DNA from: Pachyseris speciosa
Taxonomy: Eukaryota; Cnidaria; Anthozoa; Scleractinia; Pachyseridae
DNA length: 64,000 bases
Direction of reading: 5' to 3'
Assembly: GCA_016490735.1 (NCBI GenBank)
Contig: JAEMWC010000008.1
Coordinates: 2,067,501-2,131,500, forward strand
Made by a program: the position numbers and the translations under genes
Shown here: in pieces, positions 1 to 11,760 of the stretch
Position numbering within the stretch: the first letter of the stretch is position 1
How the letters are laid out: the number at the start of each line of letters is the position of its first letter
The notes under the pieces: model-generated
Told to the model about the DNA's origin: nothing
Seen by the model: the letters and a program-made list of their open reading frames with translations, nothing else
The model's database searches: none

Positions 1-863
1 GGGAAGGGAGGGGGGGGGGCTTAAACTCGATCTTAAACTCTCAGTTTTGCACTTTGAAAGGCTTTGAAGCTCAGTTTTCGCAATAGTTTTGTCCAAGATT
101 ATAGCAACTCATAAAGTAATTTCAGTTGAATATCGAATGCAATTCTCCCTTGTTTTGGTTTTTCTATTCCGGTCTATGTGATTGGTTCGTGAAACTCGCG
201 TCACTTCTTCAAACAATAAGGAGCAAAACCAAAACAAATGCTCACTTTTCGCACTCGTTTTCCCGCGCTTGGTGCGGGCCCGGCAACATCGCTTTTCTTT
301 GAGTTCTCATTGGTTCGCTGCGAAGTTCACGTCTGCTGTGACTGTACATAATAATGGCTTTGATTTTAGTTTTGTGGCACTCAACCAAAACCTGTTGTCA
401 TATATCTATAATAATTCTATATATGTGTTGGTTGGTGAGGTCGTTGAAAAGATGCCTGGGTCCACAACGTGCCACGTGTGAAAGACGCCAGCAAGTAAGA
501 CGAAACGGACTGCGCCTAGCCTCAAGTTATGTCAGGGGATATCAAAACTGTTATGTGCGTTCATCATCAAATGCTATTCAGAGGTTATGCTATCACTGAT
601 TTTGTAAAACGAAGGGCAGTTTGGAGGACTGTGAATTAAAAATTAACCTAAGCGAAGTGCAAAAACTCTTGGGTAAAGTTGATTTGTGAGACCAATAAAA
701 GTCCTGAAAATCCTCTGAAAGTTTTATGAATCATTTGACTGCTTTTGTGATACATTATCATAAAAAGATTGAACAGGATTAAATATCAAAAAATTGTATT
801 GCGTTTTTATTATTTCCTCTTATTGCTTTAATATACTAACTGCTACGCCACGGTATGTCTTAC
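1..863. other. 3' intron region of copy A, no gene seen
   Basis: AT-rich DNA matching 23270-23907. The short ORFs here are not convincing: copy B breaks their reading frames. By analogy with copy B this is intron between exon 8 and the TRP-box exon. Confidence 0.5.
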
Positions 864-1059
864 CGTTGCATTGTCGTATGTTTTTGTGAGCAAAGCCACC
901 AGCATGTTAATCAACATGATAACGGACAAGATCAAGAAAAGATAATAGAGAACCAACACCACGTACGTCGACAATGTAGTGTAAGATTGCAGATCTGCCC
1001 GGGCCGCTTGGCCAAACAAAGACCAGATGAGTGGACCAAATATGTCGAGCAAACCAGGG
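864..1059 (-). CDS. TRPC-like copy A exon 8 (pore, S6)
   Basis: Encodes [17 protein letters not shown] and S6 up to TKTYDNAT, donor ACG|GTAAGA. No TRP-box exon is found between 1 and 860, consistent with the next exon being left of the window; in copy B it lies 0.86 kb further on. Confidence 0.8.
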
Positions 1060-1918
1060 CTGAAAAATACAATCATGGCTTATGAAACACGTTATCGTAA
1101 CATCAACTAGAATTAAAAATAGCTATTTTTCACCGATCGGTCAGCAAAAAGGTTTGGTAACTTTGTACAGGAAATGGTTTTATCCCAGGGGTAATACAAC
1201 TTGCTGAGGTACGTCCTCCGGTCGTATGTAGTCCTAAGAAGGATTGTTTGAGATGTCTTCAAGTGATGTTTTGCCAACCTGAGGGAAGTCATTATCAAAG
1301 TCTCGACTCATCATCAGAGTTCCCACTCTGAAAATAACTCTGCTCAAGTTGTCGAACGGCAGCAATCAGTGCCATCTCAAACAGTCCTTCTTGTATTAGG
1401 ACTATACTTACGGAACGGTCGTGTTTCTTCAAGTTATAATAAGCCTTTTATCATGAACATTGCCTCTAATAATAAACATTGAAAGCCAAACCCTGACAAC
1501 ATTTTCGTATGGGTTAATTTAATTAGTTTTCCCTTCCACTTATACATACCAGGCTGAAGTTTTGAAGACATACCTCTGGCAATATATTCTGACCCTTAGT
1601 TATTTTAGTACTCAGGTGTCTCGTCCTTCTTTTTTGGATCATGCTAATTAGAATAACTGTTAATGGAAGTGAAATTCAAGTGTTCCAGGGTTAAAAGTTA
1701 CAATAACTACTTCCACCCTTTTTTTCTTTCCTTGTTACAAACTATCCATCCATCCATCCATTTATTTATGAATTGAGGCAAAGCGTGCCTAGGCAGTCAG
1801 TAGGTGGTGTGAAGGCACGTATTTTTGACTGAACTGGTCTTAGTTTGAAAATTTATTGTGCTAGCTCCTTCTCGCTACTAGTTTTTACCAGTTATTGCAT
1901 ATTCAAGTACAGACTTAC

Positions 1919-2296
1919 GGCTCTTGCTTTGTCACATTGGTTTGTTGGTGCTGTTCAAGGTATTGGCGGGTATCGTATGAGATCCCTGCTCGGTAACTCT
2001 TCGTGATTGCCATCGAGAATGCGCAAATGATGAAGGAAAACTGGACGAGGATGATGACCAGGTCAACACACATCCGAAACAAAGCCAGTTGCAGAGGGCC
2101 CACAATTGAATTCAGCTCCAGTACACTGGAAAATCGCATGATCAGAAACAAAGTGTTGATGCCGTAGAAGTAGTGGACAATCTCCAACAAACGATTGTGG
2201 TAGATGCTTCCACCACGGGCAACGGTCAGGATTCGAAAGGCGACGATGAAGACGTACACGATGAGGGTTAGAACGTCGAGATAATTCCACATGTCC
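1919..2296 (-). CDS. TRPC-like copy A exon 7 (S3 to S5)
   Basis: 378 nt, [20 protein letters not shown] through TKQEP. Differences from copy B are mostly conservative ([18 protein letters not shown]) plus the loop [16 protein letters not shown]. Donor GAGCC|GTAAGT. Confidence 0.8.
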
Positions 2297-2867
2297 CTGG
2301 AATAATCGTGAAAAGTAGCGGTGTGAACAAATGCAAAGCGACTGTACACAATACGCAATGCATAAATGTTCTGCCGAGGATATAACTGTATTTGAGGGGC
2401 AATGCGGTTAAATTTATTTAAAAAAAAAGATTGATTTCCATATATTGACCTGTTTTAAGCTGATTGCCTTAAGACCCAAACCAAAGAAAATACTCTGACC
2501 ATTCAGGGAAATGGCGCAAGTAGGTCACGAAATCATTGGCTTTGTTTCTCGTTAATTCACTTCAAGTGGCGCGTTTTGCTAACCGATCCAAGAATGCAGT
2601 TATGCAAAACCACAACAAACGTGGTCTTTCTTTCTACACAACATCTACTCTCAGTCGTAATAATCAGAATCCACTAACCTGTGATCAGGCCCTCCCCGGG
2701 GAAAGAGGAAAGAGGACCTGGCACATTTACTTGCTGGATCCTTCTTTGATTGGTCGAAAAACAATGCCTAATGCATAGCTTTGTTGTGACTGGCTATTGA
2801 TTATAATCAAACGTTATCTCAGCTCTCAAGAATATCTCGTATAGATCTTTGAAGAGGGAGCAAGAGT

Positions 2868-3010
2868 AGGGGCATAGTCCCCGGTGTGGTGGCCTACCTA
2901 AAATGTTGTTATGAGGGAGGGATTTGCAGTTACGGGCCTACAGTAATTGGCGCAAGCTGTTGTACCGCCCCTGCCCTGGCGAAGCAAGTAAAAGTAAAAC
3001 TAGAACTAAG
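2868..3010 (+). mobile_element. SINE 3' fragment (shared by both units)
   Basis: Contains GTCCCCGGTGTGGTGGCCTA and GGGATTTGCAGTTACGGGCC, the body of the longer SINE at 29349-29745, followed by an A-rich tail. The tRNA-like head is missing. The same fragment is at 25972-26110, so it predates the duplication. Confidence 0.7.
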
Positions 3011-3582
3011 ATTTTTTTAACAAATTTTATTTATTTCAACACAAAAACAAACAGTTTACTACGTCCGGAACAGGTAGAATGTTCAAAGAAAAAAAATGTT
3101 TGGGTGACGATGTACAAGTTCGTCCGACGGACGTTAAATATTTTTTATGGTGAATCATTTCTTACTCCCGAACGAGTTGGAGATCTTTTGTGAAACGAAC
3201 AAGACGAAAGCATTTGTAGTGATCGTAGTTAAGTCCTACAATTAGACAGCAAATTCTAGCATCAAAAAGTTGAAATTTGGCCTAAACGGAGCTTTCTTTG
3301 GGGAGACAGAAAAAAGCGATGAAAAAATAGAAGGACACTTAAACATTGTAAATAAGATACAAAGATAAAATAGCGGTTGACAGTTAATTTTACTGGGGAA
3401 TGGGGGGGATGATCAGCTCCTTAAGTTAATTTATCAAGCGTTTATTTTTGTCTTCACTTTCCTTCTCGTTTCCGCTTTAAAAATATAACGCCTAATTGTT
3501 GGTTGAAATTTCATATGTGGAACAGATGCTCCAGCAACAATGAGAACAATGAAAAGTGCATTCTGTTAAATATTGTTTATGG

Positions 3583-5582
3583 TTTTCGTACCACTGCCGC
3601 AAACGCCAAAGGCAACCCCAAGAAATTTTGGCAAACGGTCAAGCCTTTCATGCACTCAAAGAAAAACATCAGCCGGGACTCTATTCATCTTAAAGAGGGT
3701 GACGGTCTTGTTGATAACAAACTGGAAGTAGCACAAATTTTTAGCGCGCACTTTTCGTCCTTCTTGAAGGACAATGATAGTGATGGGCATCACAATGATA
3801 ATTCCCATTTTACCAGTCATCCAAGTATCTCGGCTATACAGACCCACTGCTCAGCGGAAGAAGCTTTCCAGTTTCGTTCTGTAAGTCCACCTGAAGTCGA
3901 AATTATACTTAAGTCATTTGATCCAAAAAAAGCAACTGGTTATGATAAGATACCGCCAAGAACATTGCGGGATGGTGCTGATGCTCTTGCTTATCCGCTA
4001 TCTGTTCTTATCAACAAGATTATTGACTCTGTTTCTCTCCCGGCTGCTTGGAAGCTGGCCAAAATCTACCCATCTTCAAAAAGGACAATCCTCGTGATAA
4101 ATCTAACTACCGGCCAGTGTCGATTCTTCTTACTCTGGATAAAGTTTTTGAGAAGTGTCTTGCACGCCAACTCTCTGATTATTTTAGATCGATCTTGTCA
4201 CCGTTCCTGTCTGCGTATAGACGGGGTTACAGCTGTGAGGCGGTACTTCTCCGTTTGGTTGAGGATTGGAGGAATGCACTTGACATTAAGTGCGTTGTTG
4301 GTGCAGTTTCTATGGATCTGAGTAAACCTTTTGATATGATACCGCACGACCTCCTCCTCGCCAAGCTGGCTGCCTACGGTGTCACTCCAGTCAGTCTGTC
4401 CCTCCTACACAGTTACCTTAGAGACAGGTCCCAGCGTGTCAGGATAAAAGATGTAACCTCCGATGTTGTTGTTTTTTCTAAGGGTGTACCCCAGGGATCG
4501 GTTTTAGGGCCCCTCCTTTCTAATATTTTTCTTAATGATCTGTTCTATTTTATTAATCGTGCTAATTTGTCCAACTATGCTGAAGATAACCAAATTTATT
4601 TTAGTGATCGGCGATCCTGAGGTGGTAAAGTCCGTAATCAATTGCGACCTTGCTGTTGCGAATCGTTGGTTTGACGATAATAAGCTAGTGCTCAATCCCG
4701 AGAAATGTAAATGTATTATTCTTCCAAAAAACTACCCTTCCGATCTTTCTTTTACTATTAATGATGTGCAGGTTCCTATCGTAGACCATTTAGAACTCTT
4801 AGGTGTAACTATAGATAATTCGCTAAATTTTAGCAAACACGTTGGCAAGATTACTAAGAAAGTTGGAAATCAGTTAGATGTTTTGAGAAGGCTATCAATT
4901 TCTTCGAAGATGTGCATCTACAACTCGTTTGTAATGTCCTATTTCACTTACTGTTCTGTGATTTGGCATAATTGTAATGAATCTGACAAGCAGAAGCTGG
5001 AAAGACTTAATGCGAGAGCTCTAAGGTGTGTCTATAACAAACGGGTGCCCCTTCATGGTGATGATGACCACGGCTTAACTTTGCCTAATCGTCGCCTACA
5101 GTACATTGCCATATTAATTTTTAAAGCTGTAAACGGCATGTTACCGGAATATATACGTGACTTGTTCGTCGTTCGTAATAATGTGAAGTGCTTGAGAGGC
5201 ACCAGCAAGCTCGTCGTCCCGCGTAAGAAAACTACAAACTTTGGCCTAAAATCTATAACTTTTATTGGTGCCAAAGTATGGAATTCCTTACCGGATGAAT
5301 TGCGTTCGGCGACAATCCTTAAGGAATTCGGAAATGCTTTGAGGGAGCGCCATTTGTGATGTGCTGTTTCCTGTGTTTCGCTGTAATAATTTTAAGATTT
5401 AGGATTGTTTATTTATTTATTTATTTATTTATTTATCTATTTATTTATTTAGTGATATAGTTAGTCATTAATTGATCATGTATTTTTTTATACTTTTCTC
5501 GGTATATTAGCATGTATTGCTAGGGGCCTAATCAGCCTCATAAACCCGAGTTAAAATAAAGTTACCCACCTACCTACCTACC
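3583..5582 (+). mobile_element. CR1/Jockey-like LINE, 5'-truncated, inactive
   Basis: Non-LTR retrotransposon fragment of 2000 bp. Reverse-transcriptase blocks seen: KKATGYDKIPPR, NYRPVSILLTLDKVFEKCL, AVSMDLSKPFDMIPHDLLLA, GVPQGSVLGPLLSNIFLND, and NYAEDN in place of the catalytic YADD. The C-terminal part ends at 5359 and a TTTA-rich tail follows at 5407-5450. It is broken by a frameshift near 4060 and a stop at 4618-4620. Target duplication TATGG lies at 3578-3582 and 5583-5587; the empty site is in unit B near 26672. It lies antisense in an intron of channel copy A. Confidence 0.85.
5401..5453. repeat. TTTA-rich tail of LINE
   Basis: About ten TTTA units with one ATCTA variant, in the 3' untranslated end of the LINE at 3583-5582. 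Confidence 0.8.
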
Positions 5583-5602
5583 TATGGCGAATCATTTCTT
5601 AC

Positions 5603-5813
5603 TTGAAGTACTTTAAAGGTGATGCTTTGTACTGCTGGTATTCACTGAGGACTATGGCACAGAAGAACACAAAGATCAAGTATTCCTCTATCACTGGTCC
5701 AACAGAAGATTGCAGGGTGCAAACGCGGCAGTGAAGCAGGATAAAAGCAAAGTGGCTGAGTTTTTCCTTGAGAAATATGACGAACGGAGTGGTGAGGTAG
5801 GCAAAGTATATGT
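5603..5813 (-). CDS. TRPC-like copy A exon 6 (S1/S2 region)
   Basis: Codes for the same protein segment as copy B exon 6 ([19 protein letters not shown] ... [12 protein letters not shown]). Acceptor TTCATCAG, donor TTCAA|GTAAGA. It lies 20 bp from the end of the LINE at 3583-5582. Confidence 0.75.
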
Positions 5814-5980
5814 CTGATGAAGAAAAATAGAAGGATAATGTATGAATGCGTTGCTTAACTTTCCATCATTTGGTTGATCACTAAAGCAGTCAATCAACAA
5901 CCAGCAGACCAACAACGAAATGACGGAAAGACGCAATGACCCACCCACCCAACTCCGCAATTTGTAGGCTAACAAACGTA

Positions 5981-6166
5981 CCAATAAAATACACCATTTT
6001 GCTAATAATCAGTTCCTGGTTAATTGTGGGTAGATCCAGTCCTTAGTGGGGGCAAACGGTCAAAATTACAATTTCAAATTACGTCCTAAAATGGCCGTTT
6101 GCCCCCACAAGGACTGGATCTACCCACAATTCACCAGGAACTGATCATTAGTAAATGGTGTATTGG
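5981..6166. mobile_element. MITE with about 78-bp inverted arms (unit A)
   Basis: The left arm includes GTGGGTAGATCCAGTCCTTA and GGGGGCAAACGG; the right arm is its reverse complement, around a short spacer. No coding capacity. The same element is at 27075-27262, so it was present before the duplication. Confidence 0.75.
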
Positions 6167-7046
6167 CAATTTATTAAATCAGATCACTTTGTCATTCTCG
6201 TCTGAATGGAAGCTTTAGAAACTTTGTGGAACTGAGAACGATTCAGATGAGTCTGGGTGACTGAATCAAAATATATGTGGACCAAACAGAGCTTTTCGTA
6301 TCCAACAGGCCCCAATTATTCTAAGATCAGAAACTTGACTGGGTCTTGTGCATTTTTGGTACTGGGAATGGGCTAAATATGAGGCCTGTTAACGAGACTA
6401 TCTTTTATCTGTGTCTATCTTTTGTCTGTCGTACGTCTTCCTAAACCTGTGTACAAGAAAACTTTATAATTACCTAAAACGTTCTCTCGTCGTTTTTCAG
6501 ACTTTACGGAAGTTATTTCACTTTTCTCCTTTGTTTTACGTTGTAGCAAACGCATCCGACCCTGAAACAGGAAATGCAGAATACCTTCACACGGGGTAAA
6601 TATGCAAGATATGCATTGGCGCCTGAGCTCGCTGTTCTGTACCACAGCGACTCTTGTATATGTTATCCTAGAACTGCTTGAATTGGACACCATATACAAA
6701 GCCTATAAGTTTGCCATATGAATGAAAGCTCTTGGGTTTAACATAGCATAAAAAGTGGTCTTGTAGCGCCTCAGGAAATTGCTTAGACGTAAGTAAGGAC
6801 ACCGCCTCGGTAGGAATGTTTGGCTTGCGGTAGGGGAAAGAGTGCTTTCCAATAAGTCAGAAGCATAATTTTCCTTTTTGACGGTTTTCAAAACCAAGAT
6901 ACAAGTAGACCCAAAAACATAAGACTGTTTTTATTTCTACGAAAAACAACTACGAAACCTTTTCATTAGCAGGTAACAGGGTTTTATACTCACTGTATTC
7001 GCGTTAAATAAGACTCACGATGTTTCTAAAGATAAAAGGAAAATAC

Positions 7047-7227
7047 TTTGTACCCTCTTTTGGTCTTTGTAAAAGGCAATTCCAGCGATCGGAAGAAATA
7101 TCGGAGTCAGGAACGAGTCGAGCAAAATGAAAAGATACAGAAGAATGCCATGGCGCTTGAAAAATTTAGGCAAACCAAGCTTCCATCTGAGTGTGAGCCT
7201 CTTGTACAGCAATGGGTGCGATACAAA
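7047..7227 (-). CDS. TRPC-like copy A exon 5 (pre-S1, S1)
   Basis: [18 protein letters not shown] plus the first hydrophobic helix. Differs from copy B at a few residues (LPK for LPA, HGILL for HGIFL). Acceptor TTTTGGCAG, donor CAAA|GTATTT. Confidence 0.75.
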
Positions 7228-7339
7228 CTGCCAAAAATAAAAACAAACATAAATAAAATAACACTGCGGTAAGCTGATGCAGTATCGATTCTAAAGTGCC
7301 ATAGAACCAATCATTATAAATATATGAAACTCATAAATT

Positions 7340-7430
7340 TTAACTGTGGATTAAAGAATGAAGATGTGAATGATCGTGGCATTCACTCACGGGTATCTTA
7401 TGAACCAACAAAATGATCAACTCCCCCATT
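7340..7430. mobile_element. Remnant of SINE 5' end and inverted tail
   Basis: AACTGTGGATTAAAGAATGA followed by CACGGGTATCTTATGAACCA matches the outer parts of the SINE insertions at 17856-18240 and 30412-30625. The tRNA-like head is absent. Confidence 0.45.
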
Positions 7431-7619
7431 CCATGCAAATGGACCCCGCCCTATAAGACCTTCTTCTTTTTCTTCTTTTTTCATGTCTTTTATTCTCCCT
7501 TTTTTCAGATATAAATGGGTGGCATTATTACAAACGATTCTTCATTGGACTGAATCCCGGATTAGACCTGGCCGTGTAGGTGCCTATGGCCTTTTGTGCT
7601 TCTTTATCTTACCACTTAC

Positions 7620-7838
7620 CTTCTTTTGTGAGTGTACAATTGCGTCATCTGTCAAGCCACTCAGCATTGATGCGTAGCGGTCAACATTTTCCGGGACGTT
7701 GTGGATAACTAGCTCCTCCCTAGCATTGACTTGATCAATCAACTCAACAGCAAAGTCTTCTGTCTGATCTGCAAGTTTGTTTAGGGCACCAGTGTTTTCT
7801 GTGCAGAAATCAGCTAGCTCCCGCAGTTTGCAGTTAAC
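7620..7838 (-). CDS. TRPC-like copy A exon 4
   Basis: 73 codons, [15 protein letters not shown] to VHSQKK, phase 0 at both ends. The acceptor has drifted to AATCCAAG but keeps AG. Donor AAG|GTAAGT. Confidence 0.7.
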
Positions 7839-8120
7839 CTTGGATTAGTAATTATTGAAAAAATGCTAATCAATGTTGGGGGACAATTTTACAAAATACG
7901 ATGTTTCCTCATTAATTCCAACATATAATATCAGCCCAGCATCTGAAATTAAGTTTATGTTTTTAGGGGGAGTTGACGGGTGGATGGTTGGTAAGGTAAT
8001 CTTCAGTTCAAAACCGCATCAAAACGTCTCCTGGCAAATAGTGTTCCCTTCCCCTCACATAAAAAATGAAAACGTTTGAATTTAAAAAACTTTCCCAACT
8101 CTTTATCAGTAATTATGTAC

Positions 8121-8257
8121 CTTGAAGGCCACGTCTATCGGGTTCTTGCACGAGCACAAATTCTTTGCAGTTACGATCTGCTCGATATGCTCAACATTCC
8201 ATTGCTGGCTTATGGATTCCACGTTGCTTTCTATAAGTTTCTTCAAATTCTTTTCTT
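8121..8257 (-). CDS. TRPC-like copy A exon 3
   Basis: Encodes [20 protein letters not shown] through NPIDVAFK, nearly identical to exon 3 of copy B. Acceptor TTCTCAG, donor AAG|GTACAT. Confidence 0.7.
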
Positions 8258-8504
8258 CTGAGAATTGAAATCATATTGTCAAAATGTTGTTTCCCAAACT
8301 GAATAAGATAGAACGATCTTCGTTTCGTCTTGAAAAATGGTTTCCACTAGTGTTAGCGATTTGTTTCATCGACCATTGGGAAAAATTTCAAAACAGTTAA
8401 CCGCCAAAGAACACCCTAATATGGAACGGAGATTGCTCGATTGTCCAAAGGTATTGCTTAGAAAAAAAGTAACGTCAAAGAGAAAAAAAATGATCTCCAG
8501 AGGA

Positions 8505-8740
8505 GCAGGGATAGCGCAGTGGTGAGACCACTCCCATTCCACCAATGTGGTCCGGGTTCGATTCCCGGAATTGACGTCATATGATGGTTGAGTTTGTTGT
8601 TGGTTCCCTTCTCTGCTCCGAGATGTTGTTCTCCAGGTACTCCGGTTTCCCCTCTCGTCCTCTTCTTAATTCTAACTCTAACATGAGCCCTTGGCTAGGT
8701 AGATTGAGCTATCGAAGTTAACTAAATTGATTTGATTTCG
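8505..8740 (+). mobile_element. tRNA-derived SINE (family with GCGCAGTGGTGAGA head), unit A
   Basis: Head with A-box-like TAGCGCAGTGGTGAGACC and B box GGTCCGGGTTCGATTCCCGG, then a body containing GGTACTCCGGTTTCCCCTCT and a TTGATTTGATTT tail. No folded anticodon arm, so it is not a tRNA gene. The partner is at 32243-32490. Confidence 0.75.
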
Positions 8741-9102
8741 AAGAATTTTTTTTCTTTTGAACTCTAGTTAATAGAGGGAAATAGTTATGAAACCTAGCAA
8801 AGTTCTTTGTTACATGTTTTTGTTTGCTATTTTGGGAGTTGACCGTGCACAAATATAATAACAGTAGGTATTTATGCGTGTTCACGAAACTAACGAATAG
8901 AAACATTGCGATTATGTAATTCATGCATTGTACATGAGTGGAAATTAACAAAAGATGTCCACTATCATGGACCTTCCAACATAAATCTTGGCCTCTTTGC
9001 TTTGCTCCTTTGATCTCTGCCGCGTTTTATAACCATTTCCCTCTATTAACCATTTTTTGAAAAAAAAAACAATAATTTGATTTGATTCTTGAAAGTTCTC
9101 AC

Positions 9103-9230
9103 GTTCCAGATCGAGCAAGTAACTTCTTGCCAAACAAGTCAAAGTCATTTGTGACAATATACGTGAAACAAACCCTCTCTTATATCCGCCTCATTTTCTG
9201 TTGTCAATTCATCCGTTTCAGCATAACTTT
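9103..9230 (-). pseudogene. TRPC-like copy A exon 2, frameshifted
   Basis: Same acceptor (TAATTCCAG) and donor (GAAC|GTGAGA) as copy B. Length is 128 instead of 126 nt because of an extra GT on the plus strand at 9151-9152. Translation from exon 1 stops at TGA directly after YCHK. Confidence 0.7.
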
Positions 9231-9396
9231 CTGGAATTAAAGAAAGATATATTAGTGCAATTTACACCGAAAGACAACGGTTTTCATTCTCTGGATGAAA
9301 AGAATCAGGAAAAGAAGAAAGAAAGTGGGAAAGAAAAAATGCCACTTTAGGAATGCTTTCCGTAACCTTAAGGAATAATCCCTTGGAAACTATTAC

Positions 9397-9478
9397 CTCG
9401 TTTTATTCTAAAAGTATGAAAATCCAAAAGTTTCCTCTTGCTCTTCTCAGGACCTTTCCTCATCAGATGTGACGCCAT
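9397..9478 (-). CDS. TRPC-like copy A exon 1
   Basis: ATG at 9478-9476; encodes [20 protein letters not shown] and continues to IKR. Donor CGAG|GTAATA, phase 1. One codon shorter than copy B. The acceptor-like CTTCTCTTAG is 11 nt before the ATG here and 12 nt in copy B, arguing that the stretch upstream is not coding. Confidence 0.65.
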
Positions 9479-9984
9479 CATCACAAAATCTAAGAGAAGA
9501 CGTAAACCAATGAGTTTATTGTCCTATACATTTTTTTAGGACCGTTGCGCTATTTTTCTTTGCCTCCCGCCTACGTGAAAGGATTTTCTAATCATTCCTT
9601 ATTACCTTGGTTCCTTTTCGTTTAGAATTTTTTAGGGGTTTTAAGTTCTAGTTATTATTCTATTTCTTTGTGAAACACTGTCTTAATTTGAACACTTCAA
9701 GACGGTTTATATACAATACAGTCAATCAGAATACAGAAAAGCCGTTATATTTTCGTCTGTAGTCTACCGAACCAACCCATCCTGCACTGCGTTGATTGCA
9801 TAGGGCTAAGTATTTTCTATGGGGTGGTATAGCTACGCCCCTGGGTGGTTGGACCATTGAGATCTTAAACCTCCATAGTGATCGGAATGAAAGCGCACCC
9901 TAGACTCTCATTGATGGCAACACCTTTAAACAGTGAGCAATATAAACCTCCCTAAATTAATGACCTTATGTAAGATTGCGTTGA

Positions 9985-11760
9985 TGTGTTCAGTGGTTTG
10001 GGTTGTCTCTCAGGTGAATTCCACAGTGAAGTTGATCCAAGTGTAAAACCAGTACAGGATGTTCCTCGGCGAGAACCAGGACCACTCATAGTAAAGCTCA
10101 AAGAAAAGACTGATGAAATGGAACAGCAAGGAATCGTTGTCAAAGAAAACGGGCCAGAGGATGGATTATTTACTCTTCAGAATTGATTAGCAGCCTCCAA
10201 AAAGACCACACCCAAGATGGAAATATCCCAAATTTACCAACTTAAGAACGAGATTGCTGCCATTAAAAACGTTGTTTTCGTGCGCCTATCAAAGGGCACT
10301 CATTAGCAAGTGAAGCAATGCACCCTAGCTGATGCCACATTTCAAAGCCTAATGAATACAGTCACAACTAGGTGGCCAGTTTCAAAAACAGATGTTCCGT
10401 TTTTGCAGTCACAAGTATTAGAACTACAAGGAAGAATTAATAGTTCAAGATGGAGTTCTTTACAGGGAATGATAGTGGTTATCACTGCTTAGTAGTACAT
10501 GAGGGATGGAATTATCCGGGTTTTGGCCTAGTTGATGCCTACTTTGGCCTGGTATGCTAGGTAAATCATTAATATTCAAACTGCCTAGATAAAATTACGT
10601 TCCTGCATACTAATGAGCGTCACTCTAGTACAATAGCAACAATAGACTTGTACAAAATAGCCCACTGTTCGTCAACACGGATTGGTCAGTCAAGAATCTA
10701 TTATGTCTTCGAAATAAAAACGCGCCCTATAGCCCTATGGTTGCATCACTCTTGCAATTCGTTTGCTGGGAAAACTTTCCTCCGAGAGTTTGAATTCCAG
10801 ATGTTTATCGCTCATTACTGTTAAAATGGCTTACTTAACCCATTAACGATTCACCAAGTAGCTTTGAACGCTTGTGTATCTGTTTCTCTTGCTTTCCGCC
10901 CCATTAGTCACTAACAAATTATGCAAACATGCTGTGCCCCACATTTGCATACCAACTCTACAGTAAAGAAGCCCATGGGACAACCTTCTACAATTAAACA
11001 ACGACAATAGACGACTTAAGTTGTTTGGAACGATCAATATAAACACGTGAGTAATGTATGACAAGTATACACTGTATCAGCGAATACAAAAAGATTAAAA
11101 TACAGAATGAAAATATAATCAATCAATCACGTTTCTTTCTACTGCAAAAGCAATTAAACATTCAATGGCTATATATTTTCCAGTAAACTTAAGTTAAGTT
11201 CTGTAAACGTTTTCCCACCTCCTCCTCCTCCTCCTCCTCAATTCTATTGTTTTTCCTCCTCCTCCATCCCTCATTTACTACTCTGCTTCTAAGAAACTCA
11301 GATGATTGTCAGAGTCCTTTCCAACCATCTTGGGGCTGATGCATGTGTTTGTCGAGCACCTGGTGTGTTGGCATAGCAGGTCAAATCAAAGACACATTTC
11401 ATAATTGTGAAGACTGGAACAACTTTCTTGCCAGACAAAAGAAGGAACCCCTGATGACCTTCGAGCGTCCAGATATCCCTTGATCAAAAGTTGCTCTAGA
11501 CATCTTTAGTGACTTTTGATTACTATAGTGACTATTTTGAATTGGATCTTCTACAAGACACAACTGCTGAAACAGTGATCATTTCAGCAAAATGTTATTT
11601 TGCGTGTCACTGCATTGCTGACATGATCAGAGACAATGGTCCTCAGTATTCCATTTCGCTGTTTGGTAATGGGAATTCCAACACACATTTTCCTCACCAT
11701 TTCACAGTAAAAGTGACGGAAGGGCTAAGTCAGCGGTTAAGATAACCAAGACTTTAGTGA
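9985..11760 (+). mobile_element. Decayed Ty3/Gypsy pol fragments (unit A)
   Basis: Broken reading frames: start of reverse transcriptase (FHSEVDPSVKPVQDVPRREP, MEQQGIV) at about 9985-10185, post-RNase H region (LADATFQSLMNTV) at 10310-10490, and integrase core (FDYYSDYFELDLLQDTT, IRDNGPQYS) at 11320-11745. Most of RT and RNase H is deleted. A 792-bp TIR element (10491-11282) sits inside. The partner is at 33830-34760, so it is older than the duplication. Confidence 0.7.
10491..11282. mobile_element. 792-bp non-autonomous TIR element
   Basis: Ends are AGTAGTACATGAGGGATGGA (10491-10510) and TCCATCCCTCATTTACTACT (11263-11282), inverted repeats with one mismatch. CTGCTT flanks both sides (10485-10490, 11283-11288). 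Unit B at about 34285 has one CTACTT and no insert. It contains a CTC microsatellite (11218-11240) and no convincing ORF. Family unknown. Confidence 0.8.

Larger units (their letters stand above)
864..9478 (-). pseudogene. TRPC-like cation channel, copy A (frameshifted, 3' end outside window)
   Basis: Paralogue of the channel gene at 20600-33280 with the same splice sites. Exons: 9397-9478, 9103-9230, 8121-8257, 7620-7838, 7047-7227, 5603-5813, 1919-2296, 864-1059. Exons 3 to 8 are open and keep all channel motifs, with only a few amino-acid changes from copy B. Exon 2 has two extra bases (9151-9152), giving a stop after about 50 codons; the frame of copy B resumes just downstream at MTLTCLAR. 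The TRP-box exon and tail must lie left of position 1. A 2-kb LINE sits in the intron between exons 6 and 7. It may be a young pseudogene, start at the inner Met, or reflect an assembly error. Confidence 0.7.

Noticed and set aside
182..599. Plus-strand ORFs near the left edge
   Set aside because: Copy B at 23357-23666 has indels that change their frames.
843..863. Stop codon nine codons after S6 as the true end of the channel
   Set aside because: A conserved GTAAGA donor precedes it, and splicing to 23047 in copy B gives the expected TRP box in phase.
6415..6897. Minus-strand ORFs conserved in both units (also 27521-27991)
   Set aside because: They lie in an intron, and exons 5 and 6 join in phase across them. 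Identity is no higher than in nearby intron DNA, and one long ORF in copy B is split in copy A.
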